NCBI RefSeq assembly: GCF_002741035.1
Contig: NZ_CP016808.1
Coordinates: 124,001-188,000 of the forward strand
Length of the DNA stretch: 64,000 bases
DNA from: Paenibacillus sp. BIHB 4019
GTDB lineage: Bacteria > Bacillota > Bacilli > Paenibacillales > Paenibacillaceae
Direction: 5' to 3'
In this document: one piece after another, positions 30,068 through 38,822 of the stretch
Numbering within the stretch: the first letter of the stretch is position 1
Layout: each line of letters starts with the position of its first letter
Notes under the pieces: model-generated
What the model was told of the DNA's origin: nothing
What the model saw: the letters and a program-made list of their open reading frames with translations, nothing else
Database searches by the model: none
Position numbers and translations under genes: made by a program

Positions 30068-31034
30068 CTGGCACTTCCGGGCGCGCAACAACTGACTTTT
30101 TGCGGGCATTGGGAAGCAGCTTCTCCATATTAACGGTACGAACGATTTCCCACGTTGCAGGGTCATCGTCGTTGTATTGCTCCAAATACGTAATAACTTC
30201 CTTGGTAAGCGGCGTAGGAGTCGAAGCGCCGGAAGTTACCGCCACACGCTCGATGCCAATAAGCCATTCCCGTTTAATTTCCGATACATCTGCGACACGG
30301 TAAGCCGTAACGCCTGCAATTTCCTCCGACACCTGTGCAAGGCGGTTGGAATTGTTGCTGCGCGGATCACCAACGACAAGACAAAGCTGGGCCTCGCCAG
30401 CCTGTCCGGCTACGGCCTCCTGGCGAACCTGGGTTGCCAGGCAAATTTCATTGTGGACTTCCGCCGTTGGAAACTTTTCAATCAGCTTGCTTATAATATG
30501 GCGGATGTCCCATTGCGACATCGTGGTCTGATTTGTGATGACGATATTGCCTTCCGGCACTTCCAGCAAATCGATATCCTCGACACGCTCGATGAGATGA
30601 ACGCGATCTGGAGCGACGCCAATGGCACCCTCTGGCTCAGGATGATTTTTTTTGCCAATGTAAATAATATGGTAGTCCTCGGCCATTTTCTCGCGAATCA
30701 AATCATGCGTGCGCGTCACGTCAGGACAAGTGGCATCGACAACCGTCAATCCCTTGTCCTTGGCACGCCTCCGAACTTCGGGGGAAACGCCATGGGCGGT
30801 GAAAATAACCGTTCCCTGCTCGACCTGCTCCAAAATTTCCAGACGGTTCTCCCCATCCAGCGTAATAACGCCTTCCTGCTCGAACGCTTCCGTCACATGC
30901 GCATTGTGCACAATCATTCCCAATATATATATTGGCCGCGGCAGCTCAAGATTTCTAGCTGTTTGCAGTGCGAGTACCATAGCGTCAACAACGCCGTAGC
31001 AATAGCCCCGCGGTGAAATTTTAACAATTTGCAT
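30057..31034 (-). CDS. ispH: 4-hydroxy-3-methylbut-2-enyl diphosphate reductase
   Basis: A 325-residue iron-sulfur enzyme, last step of the MEP isoprenoid pathway, giving IPP and DMAPP. The three cluster cysteines are visible in RGYCYGV (Cys12), VVDATCPDV and NEICLATQ. Other motifs are [47 protein letters not shown] and [10 protein letters not shown]. The ~30-residue tail after TYLEQY is longer than in E. coli IspH. AGGTG precedes ATG 31034. The stop codon lies inside the terminator loop. Confidence 0.96.
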   Translation of the reverse strand: MQIVKISPRGYCYGVVDAMVLALQTARNLELPRPIYILGMIVHNAHVTEAFEQEGVITLDGENRLEILEQVEQGTVIFTAHGVSPEVRRRAKDKGLTVVDATCPDVTRTHDLIREKMAEDYHIIYIGKKNHPEPEGAIGVAPDRVHLIERVEDIDLLEVPEGNIVITNQTTMSQWDIRHIISKLIEKFPTAEVHNEICLATQVRQEAVAGQAGEAQLCLVVGDPRSNNSNRLAQVSEEIAGVTAYRVADVSEIKREWLIGIERVAVTSGASTPTPLTKEVITYLEQYNDDDPATWEIVRTVNMEKLLPNARKKSVVARPEVPETP

Positions 31035-31065
31035 GTAGGTGCACCTGCTTTCTGAACCGTGGGCA

Positions 31066-32589
31066 TTAGCCCAAAGTTCGATCCGTTCCTTCTATTATAG
31101 ACGAATCTGCCGTCTCAGAAAAGACTACGGGCAGCCAGATCGTAAACTCCGACCCTTCACCCGTGCGCGTAAGCACTTCAATGGAACCGCGATGCTCATC
31201 AATAATCCATTTTGCAATAGATAATCCGAGCCCCGTTCCAACCGTTTTGCCGCGTGATTCGTCCACTCGATAGAAACGGTCGAATATATGCGGCACTTCC
31301 TCAGGGTCCATCCCCATGCCCGTATCGCTGACCGTAATTCCAACTTGATTGTCTTTGCTGCGCACGCTAAGCTCAATATGGCCTTCTACCGTATACTTGA
31401 AAGCATTCTCAATAAAAATGAACAGCAGCTGCTGCAAATAATCCTGATTGCCTCTGACCTCAATGCCGCTGAGCGGAGACAGGTCGCCTACGCGCCATTC
31501 AGCAGTACGCGGAAGCAGCTGGGCACGGCGTGCCACCTCTTCGACAAGCGGCTGCATCGATACTACTGTCTTCTCCATTTCATAACCGGCATCTGCACGG
31601 GCGAGCGCCAGCAAATCATTAACAAGCGTCGACATGCGGCGGGATTCCGCTGCAATATCCTGCATCGCCTCAACCGTAAGGCCGAAGCGCTGGTTATCAA
31701 GCGCCAGCACGATGCCGTCAAATGCATCCGGGTCCTTCGTTTTTTCCCACATTCGCTGAAGCAGCTCAATATTGCCCCGAATCGTCGTGAGCGGCGTCCG
31801 CAGCTCATGCGACGCATCCGAGACGAACCTTCGCTGCGCCTTATAGGATTCATCCAGCTCATTGTAGGCCGTCTCCAAACGGGCCAGCATGACATTCAAG
31901 TTATAGACGAGCCTTCCGACTTCGTCATAAGGGCCATCCATTGGAATGCGTACGCTAAGATCAGAACCGTTTTGAATTTTCTCGGTTGATTTGATGACAC
32001 GCTCAATTGGACGGAGCACCTGACGGGCCAAAAGCAAGCCTGTTGTAAAGGCTATTAGGACAGCGATAAACGATGCGGTAAACAAAATCGTGCGCAAAGC
32101 CTTCAAATAGCTTTCCTCACTCGTAACAATTGCGCCTACCTGTATAAGACCGACCAAGTCGGGCTCCTTACTCTCGCTGTAAATAGGACGCTGATAAATT
32201 AAAAAGGTTACATTGGCATCATTAACCTTAATGTTAGCCTTTATAAAGCCAGCCTGCACATTATCTTTTACATCTGGAATCGGATATTTTATGCCTGTGC
32301 TGAGCAGTTCCTTGCTCGCATTAATAATGCCTTCTTTATATCTGACAATTTGCAAATAAAAGGAACGCTCGTAAAACCGCCCTTGCGATGGAGCAATCAA
32401 TAGGTTAAGCTCATTGGATTCTGTTTCTCTTACAAATACATTGTAGCTATCCGCTTCGCCCTTCAGCTGATCTTTCATCTGCCCGTACGTATTGTAATTA
32501 ACAAATATATAGATGGCAAAACCAAATATCAGCAGCGTCATCGCAAGCAAAGCTGAATACCACAAAGTTAAACGCAGCCGTATGGTCAT
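31066..32589 (-). CDS. Membrane sensor histidine kinase next to htrA
   Basis: A 507-residue two-component kinase. TM1 is [19 protein letters not shown] (~15-35), an extracellular sensor domain of ~130 residues follows, then TM2 near residue 170-190. HAMP domain starts [13 protein letters not shown]; the phospho-accepting histidine is in [16 protein letters not shown]; ATPase boxes are [29 protein letters not shown] and [12 protein letters not shown]. It starts seven bases after the regulator gene 32596-33285. The htrA gene lies just upstream, so sensing of misfolded secreted protein (as by CssS) is the likely job, inferred from context. Confidence 0.9.
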   Translation of the reverse strand: MTIRLRLTLWYSALLAMTLLIFGFAIYIFVNYNTYGQMKDQLKGEADSYNVFVRETESNELNLLIAPSQGRFYERSFYLQIVRYKEGIINASKELLSTGIKYPIPDVKDNVQAGFIKANIKVNDANVTFLIYQRPIYSESKEPDLVGLIQVGAIVTSEESYLKALRTILFTASFIAVLIAFTTGLLLARQVLRPIERVIKSTEKIQNGSDLSVRIPMDGPYDEVGRLVYNLNVMLARLETAYNELDESYKAQRRFVSDASHELRTPLTTIRGNIELLQRMWEKTKDPDAFDGIVLALDNQRFGLTVEAMQDIAAESRRMSTLVNDLLALARADAGYEMEKTVVSMQPLVEEVARRAQLLPRTAEWRVGDLSPLSGIEVRGNQDYLQQLLFIFIENAFKYTVEGHIELSVRSKDNQVGITVSDTGMGMDPEEVPHIFDRFYRVDESRGKTVGTGLGLSIAKWIIDEHRGSIEVLTRTGEGSEFTIWLPVVFSETADSSIIEGTDRTLG

Positions 32590-32595
32590 AGCTGA

Positions 32596-33285
32596 TCAGC
32601 CCTCTCCCCGCAGCACATAGCCTGTACCACGAACGGTTTGAATCATGCGCTTGCCGCCGCCCTCCTCCATTTTCTGGCGCAGCATCGCAATATAAACTTC
32701 AAGAACATTCGACTCTCCGCTGAAGTCGTAGCCCCATATTTTTTCCATAATGACATCACGGGTCAATACGCGGCGCGGGTTCTGGATAAAGAGCAGCAGC
32801 AAATCATATTCCTTTGCCGTCAGCTCAATTCGTCGGCCACCCCGAATCGCTTCGCGGGCATCTTGATCAAGGGCAAGATCCTCATAGACGATTTTGCTGC
32901 CCGTATCCTCGATTTTATCCGGCTTGCGGCGCAGCAGCGCACGAACTCTGGCAAGCAGCTCTTCGAGTGCAAACGGCTTCACCAGATAATCGTCGGCTCC
33001 TGTATCCAGCCCTTTCACCCGATCGGTAATATCATCCTTCGCTGTCAGCATCAGAATCGGAACCGTGCTTCCCCCTTCGCGCACTCTGCGGCACACTTCC
33101 CAGCCGTCTACATGCGGCATCATCACGTCGAGTATAAGAAGCTGCGGCTCCGCTGTCATTAGCAGCTTCAGCCCTTCCAAGCCATTGCTCGCAGTCGTTA
33201 CTTCATATCCTTCAAAAACCAGGCTCCGCCTTAATAAAGAGGTGATTTTCTCGTCGTCATCTACTACTATAATTTGTGTTCTCAT
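32596..33285 (-). CDS. OmpR-family response regulator next to htrA (CssR-like context)
   Basis: A 229-residue regulator. Receiver: VVDDDEKIT, LLILDVMMPHVDGWEV with the phosphorylated Asp, MLTAKDD, VKPFALEEL. Winged helix: IELTAKEYDLLLLFIQNPRRVLTRDVIMEKIWGYDFSGESNVLEVYIAMLRQKME and TVRGTGYVLR. It is cotranscribed with the kinase (six-base gap). A likely binding site, three TTTAA(G/A) hexamers at 11-bp steps, sits before the upstream htrA gene at 35118-35145. In B. subtilis CssRS controls htrA and htrB in just this setting, but sequence alone does not prove orthology. Confidence 0.9.
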   Translation of the reverse strand: MRTQIIVVDDDEKITSLLRRSLVFEGYEVTTASNGLEGLKLLMTAEPQLLILDVMMPHVDGWEVCRRVREGGSTVPILMLTAKDDITDRVKGLDTGADDYLVKPFALEELLARVRALLRRKPDKIEDTGSKIVYEDLALDQDAREAIRGGRRIELTAKEYDLLLLFIQNPRRVLTRDVIMEKIWGYDFSGESNVLEVYIAMLRQKMEEGGGKRMIQTVRGTGYVLRGEG

Positions 33286-33313
33286 CGGTACGCCCCCATG
33301 TTCTTAAGCTTCA

Positions 33314-33350
33314 TAAAAACAGACGCAGAGAGATTGTTCGCCTCTGCGCC
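33314..33350 (-). terminator. Terminator between htrA and the regulator gene
   Basis: Minus strand GCGCAGAG pairs with CTCTGCGT around an 11-base loop, then CTG and five T. It separates the htrA message from the two-component genes, perhaps partially. Confidence 0.6.
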
Positions 33351-33398
33351 TGATTGTAACCATTCAGCACCGGCTGCACCGATATGCTGGCTGCTTCA

Positions 33399-35024
33399 TT
33401 ATTCTGCGTTGAACTTATTGCGGTCGCCAATAGTGACCGACAAATCCATTTTCGCACCTTTGCGGATAATATTCAACTGTACTTCATCGCCAACGACTCT
33501 CTTCTTTATCGCCGCGATTAAGTCCTGCGTATTGTTATACACTTTGCCATCAATGCCGGTAATGACGTCGAATTGCTTCAGATCGCCAAGGTAGGCAGGA
33601 GAGTTGTAATACACATTGCTGACGATAGAGCCTTCCGCTTTATCCATGCCTAGCTGCTTCGCCATAGCATCCGTTACATCAGCTAGTTCCGCGCCAATGA
33701 ACGGAATCGGATCTTTCGGAACCTCAACGTTATTTTTCAAATTCTCCAATACGCCTTGTATTGTGCTCGTTGGAATCGCAAATCCGATGCCTTGCGCCTG
33801 CGAGCTTACAGCCGTATTAATGCCGACAACCTCACCATTTACGTTGAGCAGCGGTCCGCCAGAGTTGCCTGGATTAATCGAAGCGTCCGTTTGCAGCAAA
33901 TGCTCATAGTTGCGTGTTCCTTGCTCATCCGGAATGGAAATCGGACGCTCCTTCGCGCTGAGTACGCCAACGGTAATCGTATGGTCAAAGCCATAAGGAT
34001 TGCCAATTGCTGCGACCCAATCACCGATTTTGATGCTGTCGGAGTTTCCTAGCTTCAAAGTAGGGAAGGCTTTCGTATCCGTTACTTTAAGTACAGCCAA
34101 ATCCAGATTATAATCCGAGCCCAGCAGCTCCGCTGTTAGCGGCTTGTCATAGCCTTGCACCGTGACTTCGATTTTCTCTGCTCCGCCCACGACGTGCTGG
34201 TTCGTCAAAATATATCCGGTGGAGTCAAAAAAGAATCCGGTACCGCTGCCTGTTGCTTGCAAACCATTGCTGTTATTGTTTTGCTCCTGGCTGCCTGCTC
34301 CCGGGTAATCCTGGCCGAAAAACTGTTCGAAGAAGGAATCGGCCGATGATCCGCCATTGCTTCTTGTAGGGGAAGCGAAGGTCTCAATTTTCACAACAGC
34401 CGGGCTTGAAGCCTCGAACAGCTTGGCAATATCATCCGGCCTGTCAGATGCTGCGGTTAGCCCGCTGTTTTGTCCCGTTGCTGTAGCCGTTCCCTGCTGA
34501 GATACAGTCGCTTCCGCCGGCTTGCTGAACCAATTGTTCACATCCGAGGCATACATTAAAGAACCAACTACTAGAACCCCAGCAATAAATGAAGAAAACA
34601 TTGCTTTGAATGACGTTTTGCGCTGCGGCTCCTTCACCTGCCAACCGCCTCTGGCGGATGACTGCGTTGAGCTGAACGGCCTTACTGGAGCAGGAGGCAT
34701 GCTTTCAGCGAAGTTCGCCTGTTCGCCCTGCTGCTGGCTGTACGGCTGGGATGCTGCCGCTGATTCCTGGCTGGATGTTGGTGCCGGAGTTGACATAGAA
34801 TGATTGCCTGCTCCAGCGCCATCAGACAGCGAATTATTGTCCGGTGCGCCTGACTTAAACGGTCCGTAAGAATAGTAGTAGGAAGGCTTGCTTGCCTGTT
34901 CAGAAGAATCAGCTGATGCTTCATCAGCGTGGGCTGGCTGAACGTTATCCTCCTGCTTCCGTTCCCCATCCTCACGATTTTGGAAAAAATCATCAAAGCC
35001 GTTCTTTTTATTCTGATCGTCCAT
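33399..35024 (-). CDS. htrA: HtrA/DegP-type membrane serine protease
   Basis: A 541-residue protease. Residues 1-135 are an unusually long, disordered, Ser/Gln/Pro-rich cytoplasmic segment; one membrane helix follows (SFKAMFSSFIAGVLVVGSLMYA, ~138-159), so the rest is extracellular. The trypsin-like domain has the triad His277 (TNQHVVGG), Asp308 (NLDLAVLKV) and Ser388 (NPGNSGGPLL). A C-terminal PDZ domain (~435-530) contains GSIVSNVYYNSPAYLGDLKQFDVITGIDG. Such proteases degrade or refold misfolded secreted proteins. GAGGAGG lies seven bases before ATG 35024. Three 11-bp-spaced repeats before its -10 suggest activation by an OmpR-type regulator, probably the neighbour. Confidence 0.95.
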   Translation of the reverse strand: MDDQNKKNGFDDFFQNREDGERKQEDNVQPAHADEASADSSEQASKPSYYYSYGPFKSGAPDNNSLSDGAGAGNHSMSTPAPTSSQESAAASQPYSQQQGEQANFAESMPPAPVRPFSSTQSSARGGWQVKEPQRKTSFKAMFSSFIAGVLVVGSLMYASDVNNWFSKPAEATVSQQGTATATGQNSGLTAASDRPDDIAKLFEASSPAVVKIETFASPTRSNGGSSADSFFEQFFGQDYPGAGSQEQNNNSNGLQATGSGTGFFFDSTGYILTNQHVVGGAEKIEVTVQGYDKPLTAELLGSDYNLDLAVLKVTDTKAFPTLKLGNSDSIKIGDWVAAIGNPYGFDHTITVGVLSAKERPISIPDEQGTRNYEHLLQTDASINPGNSGGPLLNVNGEVVGINTAVSSQAQGIGFAIPTSTIQGVLENLKNNVEVPKDPIPFIGAELADVTDAMAKQLGMDKAEGSIVSNVYYNSPAYLGDLKQFDVITGIDGKVYNNTQDLIAAIKKRVVGDEVQLNIIRKGAKMDLSVTIGDRNKFNAE

Positions 35025-35110
35025 TCCCGTTTCCTCCTCATCGGTATACAATGAAGCAATTCAGTCTCTCAGACTGCTTGCTGGTTAATTGTTGTACTCC
35101 TATCATGCAC

Positions 35111-35145
35111 ATTCTACCTTAAAACAATCTTAAAAGACATTTAAA
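35111..35145 (-). promoter_or_regulatory. htrA promoter with three 11-bp-spaced operator repeats
   Basis: On the minus strand TTTAAA, TTTAAG, TTTAAG begin at 35145, 35134 and 35123, exactly 11 bp apart, directly followed by a TAGAAT -10 (35116-35111). There is no good -35. The arrangement is that of promoters activated by OmpR-family regulators binding direct repeats. Confidence 0.6.
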
Positions 35146-35153
35146 CATACATA

Positions 35154-35186
35154 AAAAAACTCCCTATCACTGGTGACAGAGAGTTT
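35154..35186 (-). terminator. Terminator after the YugN-like gene
   Basis: Minus strand ACTCTCTGTCAC pairs with GTGATAGGGAGT (one mismatch), followed by seven T. The reverse also ends in T residues, so it may work both ways. Confidence 0.8.
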
Positions 35187-35224
35187 TTCAGCCACTATTT
35201 AAGTTTGACAAGACTGCTTTAAGC

Positions 35225-35635
35225 TTATGCCAATGCCCGTTCTACCTGCTGCAAAATGTCCTTGGCCCGCTCGACCCATTCGCTTTCAATGTCAGCATCT
35301 GGATCAGTCGGCGTTTGAAATTGGTCGAATAAGGCGCCTGCCAGCCGCACCGAGGCTTCCTCATCATTGCCTTCTTTATATAAATGCTTAAGCACATATG
35401 GCGTTCCTAGCCTAATAGTGGCATCTGTATCCGAAGAGCTATTATCGATGGCGCCATCCGTCACTTCAAAAGGAATCCGCAGCCAGACTTTATGGGCTTC
35501 ATCCAATGGGCGATCGAATGAACCAGCTGCATAATCCCAATTGCCGCCTAAAGCGAACGTATGCTGCGTCAGCATATCGCGGGTTTCAATGAAGGATTGA
35601 TGGCTGGCTTCCAGCTCTGATGACAGCAAAATCAT
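35225..35635 (-). CDS. YugN-like family protein
   Basis: A 136-residue cytoplasmic protein that fits the YugN family by its layout: an early helix, then GGNWDYAAGSFDRPLD, a strand WLRIPFEV, acidic turns, LGTPYVLKHLYKEG, and an acidic C-terminal helix. The family has no known function. AAGGAGCG lies seven bases before ATG 35635. It stands alone between htrA and liaFSR. Confidence 0.65.
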   Translation of the reverse strand: MILLSSELEASHQSFIETRDMLTQHTFALGGNWDYAAGSFDRPLDEAHKVWLRIPFEVTDGAIDNSSSDTDATIRLGTPYVLKHLYKEGNDEEASVRLAGALFDQFQTPTDPDADIESEWVERAKDILQQVERALA

Positions 35636-35756
35636 AGCAAGACGCTCCTTTTATGTACGCTTTAGTGCGGCTCATCCCGCCGCTGTACATCGTTAGTATA
35701 GCCCGCCATTTGCTGCAATATGTGTTAACTAATAATGTGATTTGGTTTATTGTTGA

Positions 35757-36422
35757 TTATATGCTTTTGGCCCAGCCTTTGCGATGAGCAAGCACCGCCA
35801 GCTGTGTCCGATCATCCAGCTCGCATTTCATTAATAAATTGCTGACATGCGTCTTGACCGTCTTAATGCTGATGTGGAGTTCTTCGCCAATTTCCTTGTT
35901 TGACCGTCCCTCGGCAATAAGCAGCAGCACTTCTTTCTCCCGCTCCGTCAGCCCTTCATCACCTGATTGTGCTGTCCGCTGCCGGAGTCCACGTGTCAAA
36001 GCCTGAGATACATCAGCTGTCATAACAGGCATGCCTTTCGAAGCGCCGTTCAGCGCATAAATCAGCTCCTCCGCCGATACCGTCTTCAGTACGTAGCTGA
36101 CCGCCCCTGCCTCAATGGCAGCATACACTTTATCATCCTCCAAAAAACTCGTCAGCATGACGATTTTCACATCCGGATATTTCGCCATCACGCGCCTCGT
36201 CGTCTCAATGCCATCCATACCGGGCATCATTAAGTCCATCAACAGGACATCAGGCATCCCTTTCGGTATGCCCGCTTCAAGCTTATCAAGCGCAGCCTGC
36301 CCGCTGCCCGCCTCTGCAACTACTTCAAATTTCGGCTCCAGCATTAAATAAGTGCGCAATCCTGTTCGAACCATATCATGATCATCAATAATCATAATTT
36401 TCAACATTTCCTGGCTGCTCAT
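35757..36422 (-). CDS. liaR: Response regulator LiaR (NarL family)
   Basis: A 221-residue regulator. Receiver: IDDHDMVRTGLRTYL, VLLMDLMMPGMDGIETTRR with the phosphorylated Asp, MLTSF, VLKTVSAEEL. C-terminal LuxR-type helix-turn-helix: LTEREKEVLLLIAEGRSNKEIGEELHISIKTVKTHVSNLLMKCELDDRTQLAV. In Bacillus it is activated by LiaS under cell-wall antibiotic stress. It is last in the liaF-liaS-liaR operon, starting three bases after the liaS stop. GGGGGGAG precedes ATG 36422. Confidence 0.94.
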   Translation of the reverse strand: MSSQEMLKIMIIDDHDMVRTGLRTYLMLEPKFEVVAEAGSGQAALDKLEAGIPKGMPDVLLMDLMMPGMDGIETTRRVMAKYPDVKIVMLTSFLEDDKVYAAIEAGAVSYVLKTVSAEELIYALNGASKGMPVMTADVSQALTRGLRQRTAQSGDEGLTEREKEVLLLIAEGRSNKEIGEELHISIKTVKTHVSNLLMKCELDDRTQLAVLAHRKGWAKSI

Positions 36423-36425
36423 TTT

Positions 36426-37454
36426 TTATCGCTCCCCCCGCCATATTTTTGGAATAGACACCTTGACCCTGGTTCCACTGCCTGGCTTGCTTATAATTTC
36501 TGCCGTTCCGCCAAGCTTCTGGGCACGCTCGTGCATCGTTGACAGCCCGTAGGAGCCGCGTTTGACCTCATCTACCCGGAAGCCCGTTCCATCATCCTGC
36601 AGGCTCAGCACAATTTGCCGTTCATTTTCCGATAACGTCAGCGAGCAGCCCTCTGCTTTTGCATGCTTGACGATATTGGCCAGCCCCTCCTGCACGATGA
36701 GAAAAAGCTGATGCTCCTTCGCTTCCGACAGCGGCTCAACCAGCCGCCATTCCAGCTGCCCTTGCAAATGGTTTTGCCGGCAATAATCAGGAAACCACTT
36801 ATCCAGCGCTTGGAGCAGCGTTCGGCCTTCAAGCTCCATTGGGCGAAGCTGAGCGATGAACGTGCGCATTTGCTTCTGGGCAAGCGTGGACATCTCGATT
36901 AACTGGCCCAGCACCTCAGCCGCGCGTTCGCTATCCACCTGCTGAAGCTTAGGCAGCGAAGAGGCGCACATATGCATGGCAAACAATTGCTGGCTTACGG
37001 TATCATGCAAGTCGCGAGCGAGCCTTTTGCGCTCTTCCAGCACCGCTTCTTCATTAGAGGCAGCTTCGGCCATCACCTGCTCCTCGCCTGTACGCTGGAT
37101 GTAAGTCATCCGCTCCTCCATTTGCCTCGCAAGCACATTAAATTCCTCATAAAGCTCGGTAAAGGACAATCCCCCCCGCTCGGCAATCCGAATTTCAAAG
37201 TTGCCGTTAACGGCCTGTTTCATCGCGAGCTGGAGCGTATCTACTCTGCGCTGTATGCGCCTGCCGGCCCAATAACCGCAAGACGCAGCAACAAGCAAGA
37301 AGACGGCTGCGGCAGTCAGCCACATTTCCCATCTTCCTGCATGAGGCATAAGCCCATAAGCGATTATCGCCGCTGCTCCATAAGCCAGAGCAGCAGCGAA
37401 CACAAACATGGAAATCAATTCCCATTTTCCACTGCGTAGCAACCGAACCATCAT
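36426..37454 (-). CDS. liaS: Sensor histidine kinase LiaS
   Basis: A 342-residue intramembrane-sensing kinase. Two membrane helices (~13-33 and ~42-62) are separated by a very short external loop (PHAGRWEMW). A HAMP-like segment precedes the HisKA_3 box with the phospho-accepting histidine in RKRLARDLHDTVSQQLFAMHM. The ATPase domain ends QDDGTGFRVDEVKRGSYGLSTMHERAQKLGG. The short external loop fits sensing with LiaF rather than direct ligand binding. It lies between liaF and liaR in one operon. Two consecutive ATGs (37454, 37451) are possible starts. Confidence 0.93.
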   Translation of the reverse strand: MMVRLLRSGKWELISMFVFAAALAYGAAAIIAYGLMPHAGRWEMWLTAAAVFLLVAASCGYWAGRRIQRRVDTLQLAMKQAVNGNFEIRIAERGGLSFTELYEEFNVLARQMEERMTYIQRTGEEQVMAEAASNEEAVLEERKRLARDLHDTVSQQLFAMHMCASSLPKLQQVDSERAAEVLGQLIEMSTLAQKQMRTFIAQLRPMELEGRTLLQALDKWFPDYCRQNHLQGQLEWRLVEPLSEAKEHQLFLIVQEGLANIVKHAKAEGCSLTLSENERQIVLSLQDDGTGFRVDEVKRGSYGLSTMHERAQKLGGTAEIISKPGSGTRVKVSIPKIWRGER

Positions 37455-37460
37455 AGACGC

Positions 37461-38555
37461 TTATCCCACCCTCGTGACACGCACATCGCCAATAAACGAG
37501 CTAACGACCAGCCTGATTTTTTTATCCGCATCTGCATAGGAGGGGGAAGCCATATCCATCGACTTGAACATGCCGTGCTCCTTTTTGCCAAGAAACTTCA
37601 CATCGCCAATGAAAACGCTGCTTTGCACATGGATGCCCACCTCATAATCATTAGGCACATACACTTTCACATCGCCGATAAAAGAAGATACCGTAATCTT
37701 CGTTTCCCCGTAAGCGATTTGTGCTTTCGTTAAATCAATGACGGTGTCGCCGATAAAATGTGAAATGTTGATTGGCTGCAGCTCCCAATAATCATGGCCA
37801 ATATGAATATCGCCTATGAAATTGGAGCGGGTCTGCGTATTCGGATCATTGTTCCACCACTCGCTTTTGCCGCTGTAGTGATTTTTTTCATTTTTCCACT
37901 CTTTGCGCTGTTCCCGAAATTGCTGCTTCCATTCTTTACGCTGATCGCGGTAATGCTGCTTGGCCTGTTCTTTCCATACGCTGCCTATAGGCTGTTCCTT
38001 CTCTAAATTCACTTTAAATTTCCCGCCCTCAAAGCTGTTTTGCTGAAACGGCGCCCCTTTAACAGGCCCAGCTTGTTCTTGCGCATGCTCTGGAGGAAAA
38101 GGATCCGTTGGGCCGGGATGCAGCGGCGGAGCTGGAGGAATTTCACCTTCCATATAACCATCATAAGACTTCCAATCATCGGATGGCGGCTCATGCTTCT
38201 TCCGCTTGCTTCGGCTCGGCTTACGCAGCATATTGATGCCGACTAAAATAATAATAATCGGCCAAATATACGGAATAATATCGCCTAAGGACCAATCCGA
38301 CCAGCCCATGTTCCGGGCAAGAAACACGACGCCAATAATAATCATCACCCAAAATCCTCCGCCATGCTTGTAGGAGTCCCTAGAGCATATTCCTTTTAGC
38401 CCAATAACGATTAAAATAAGCGGCCAGAAGTTGGAGATGATTTCTCCAATGCTGAGCTGGGTGGAAATGATACCCGTTTGATTGAGAAAAAAGACAACAC
38501 CTATCGCAATAACGATGCCAGCTGTTATAAATCGATTGAAAAAGCTGCCATTCAT
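37461..38555 (-). CDS. liaF: LiaF-type membrane inhibitor of the LiaRS system
   Basis: A 364-residue membrane protein, the negative regulator of LiaS in Bacillus. The N-terminal ~105 residues hold four hydrophobic segments (e.g. AGIVIAIGVVFFLNQTG, FWPLILIVIGLKGI, FWVMIIIGVVFLAR, IWPIIIILVGINML). A charged, Pro-rich linker with RDQRKEWKQQFREQRKEWK follows. The C-terminal domain (~250-364) has five variants of a SxFIGDx turn, each opening a strand, a right-handed beta-helix-like arrangement. ATG 38555 is chosen; GCAGGAG lies 11 bases before it. It heads the liaFSR operon. No liaIH target genes are in the window. Confidence 0.93.
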   Translation of the reverse strand: MNGSFFNRFITAGIVIAIGVVFFLNQTGIISTQLSIGEIISNFWPLILIVIGLKGICSRDSYKHGGGFWVMIIIGVVFLARNMGWSDWSLGDIIPYIWPIIIILVGINMLRKPSRSKRKKHEPPSDDWKSYDGYMEGEIPPAPPLHPGPTDPFPPEHAQEQAGPVKGAPFQQNSFEGGKFKVNLEKEQPIGSVWKEQAKQHYRDQRKEWKQQFREQRKEWKNEKNHYSGKSEWWNNDPNTQTRSNFIGDIHIGHDYWELQPINISHFIGDTVIDLTKAQIAYGETKITVSSFIGDVKVYVPNDYEVGIHVQSSVFIGDVKFLGKKEHGMFKSMDMASPSYADADKKIRLVVSSFIGDVRVTRVG

Positions 38556-38706
38556 GAGGTCATCAACTCCTGCCTTCAATTGGTTCTACTCTTCATACGT
38601 CTAAGTATAACGGACCTGCCAAACACAAGAAAGGGACGGCCGATTGAAATCCAGCTCAGTCTCTAGACCGAGACAAAGGAATATTACACCAGAAAAACCT
38701 GACATG

Positions 38707-38723
38707 CGTCACTAAACATTACA
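38707..38723 (+). promoter_or_regulatory. GlnR/TnrA-like operator upstream of amtB
   Basis: The 17-mer CGTCACTAAACATTACA matches TGTNA-N7-TNACA except for the first base. It ends nine bases before the amtB -35. Together with the box before glnA, it suggests common nitrogen control. Confidence 0.5.
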
Positions 38724-38731
38724 TAAAAGCG

Positions 38732-38761
38732 TTGACATTGTTAACTCGAAATCATTATAAT
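38732..38761 (+). promoter_or_regulatory. Sigma-A promoter of amtB
   Basis: A consensus TTGACA (38732-38737) and consensus TATAAT (38756-38761) with an 18-base spacer, 61 bases before the start codon. Confidence 0.85.
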
Positions 38762-38822
38762 GATCAACGAATTAGCAATGTAACATCATTTTATATTTGA
38801 TTATAAGGGGTTGGCCTACACA

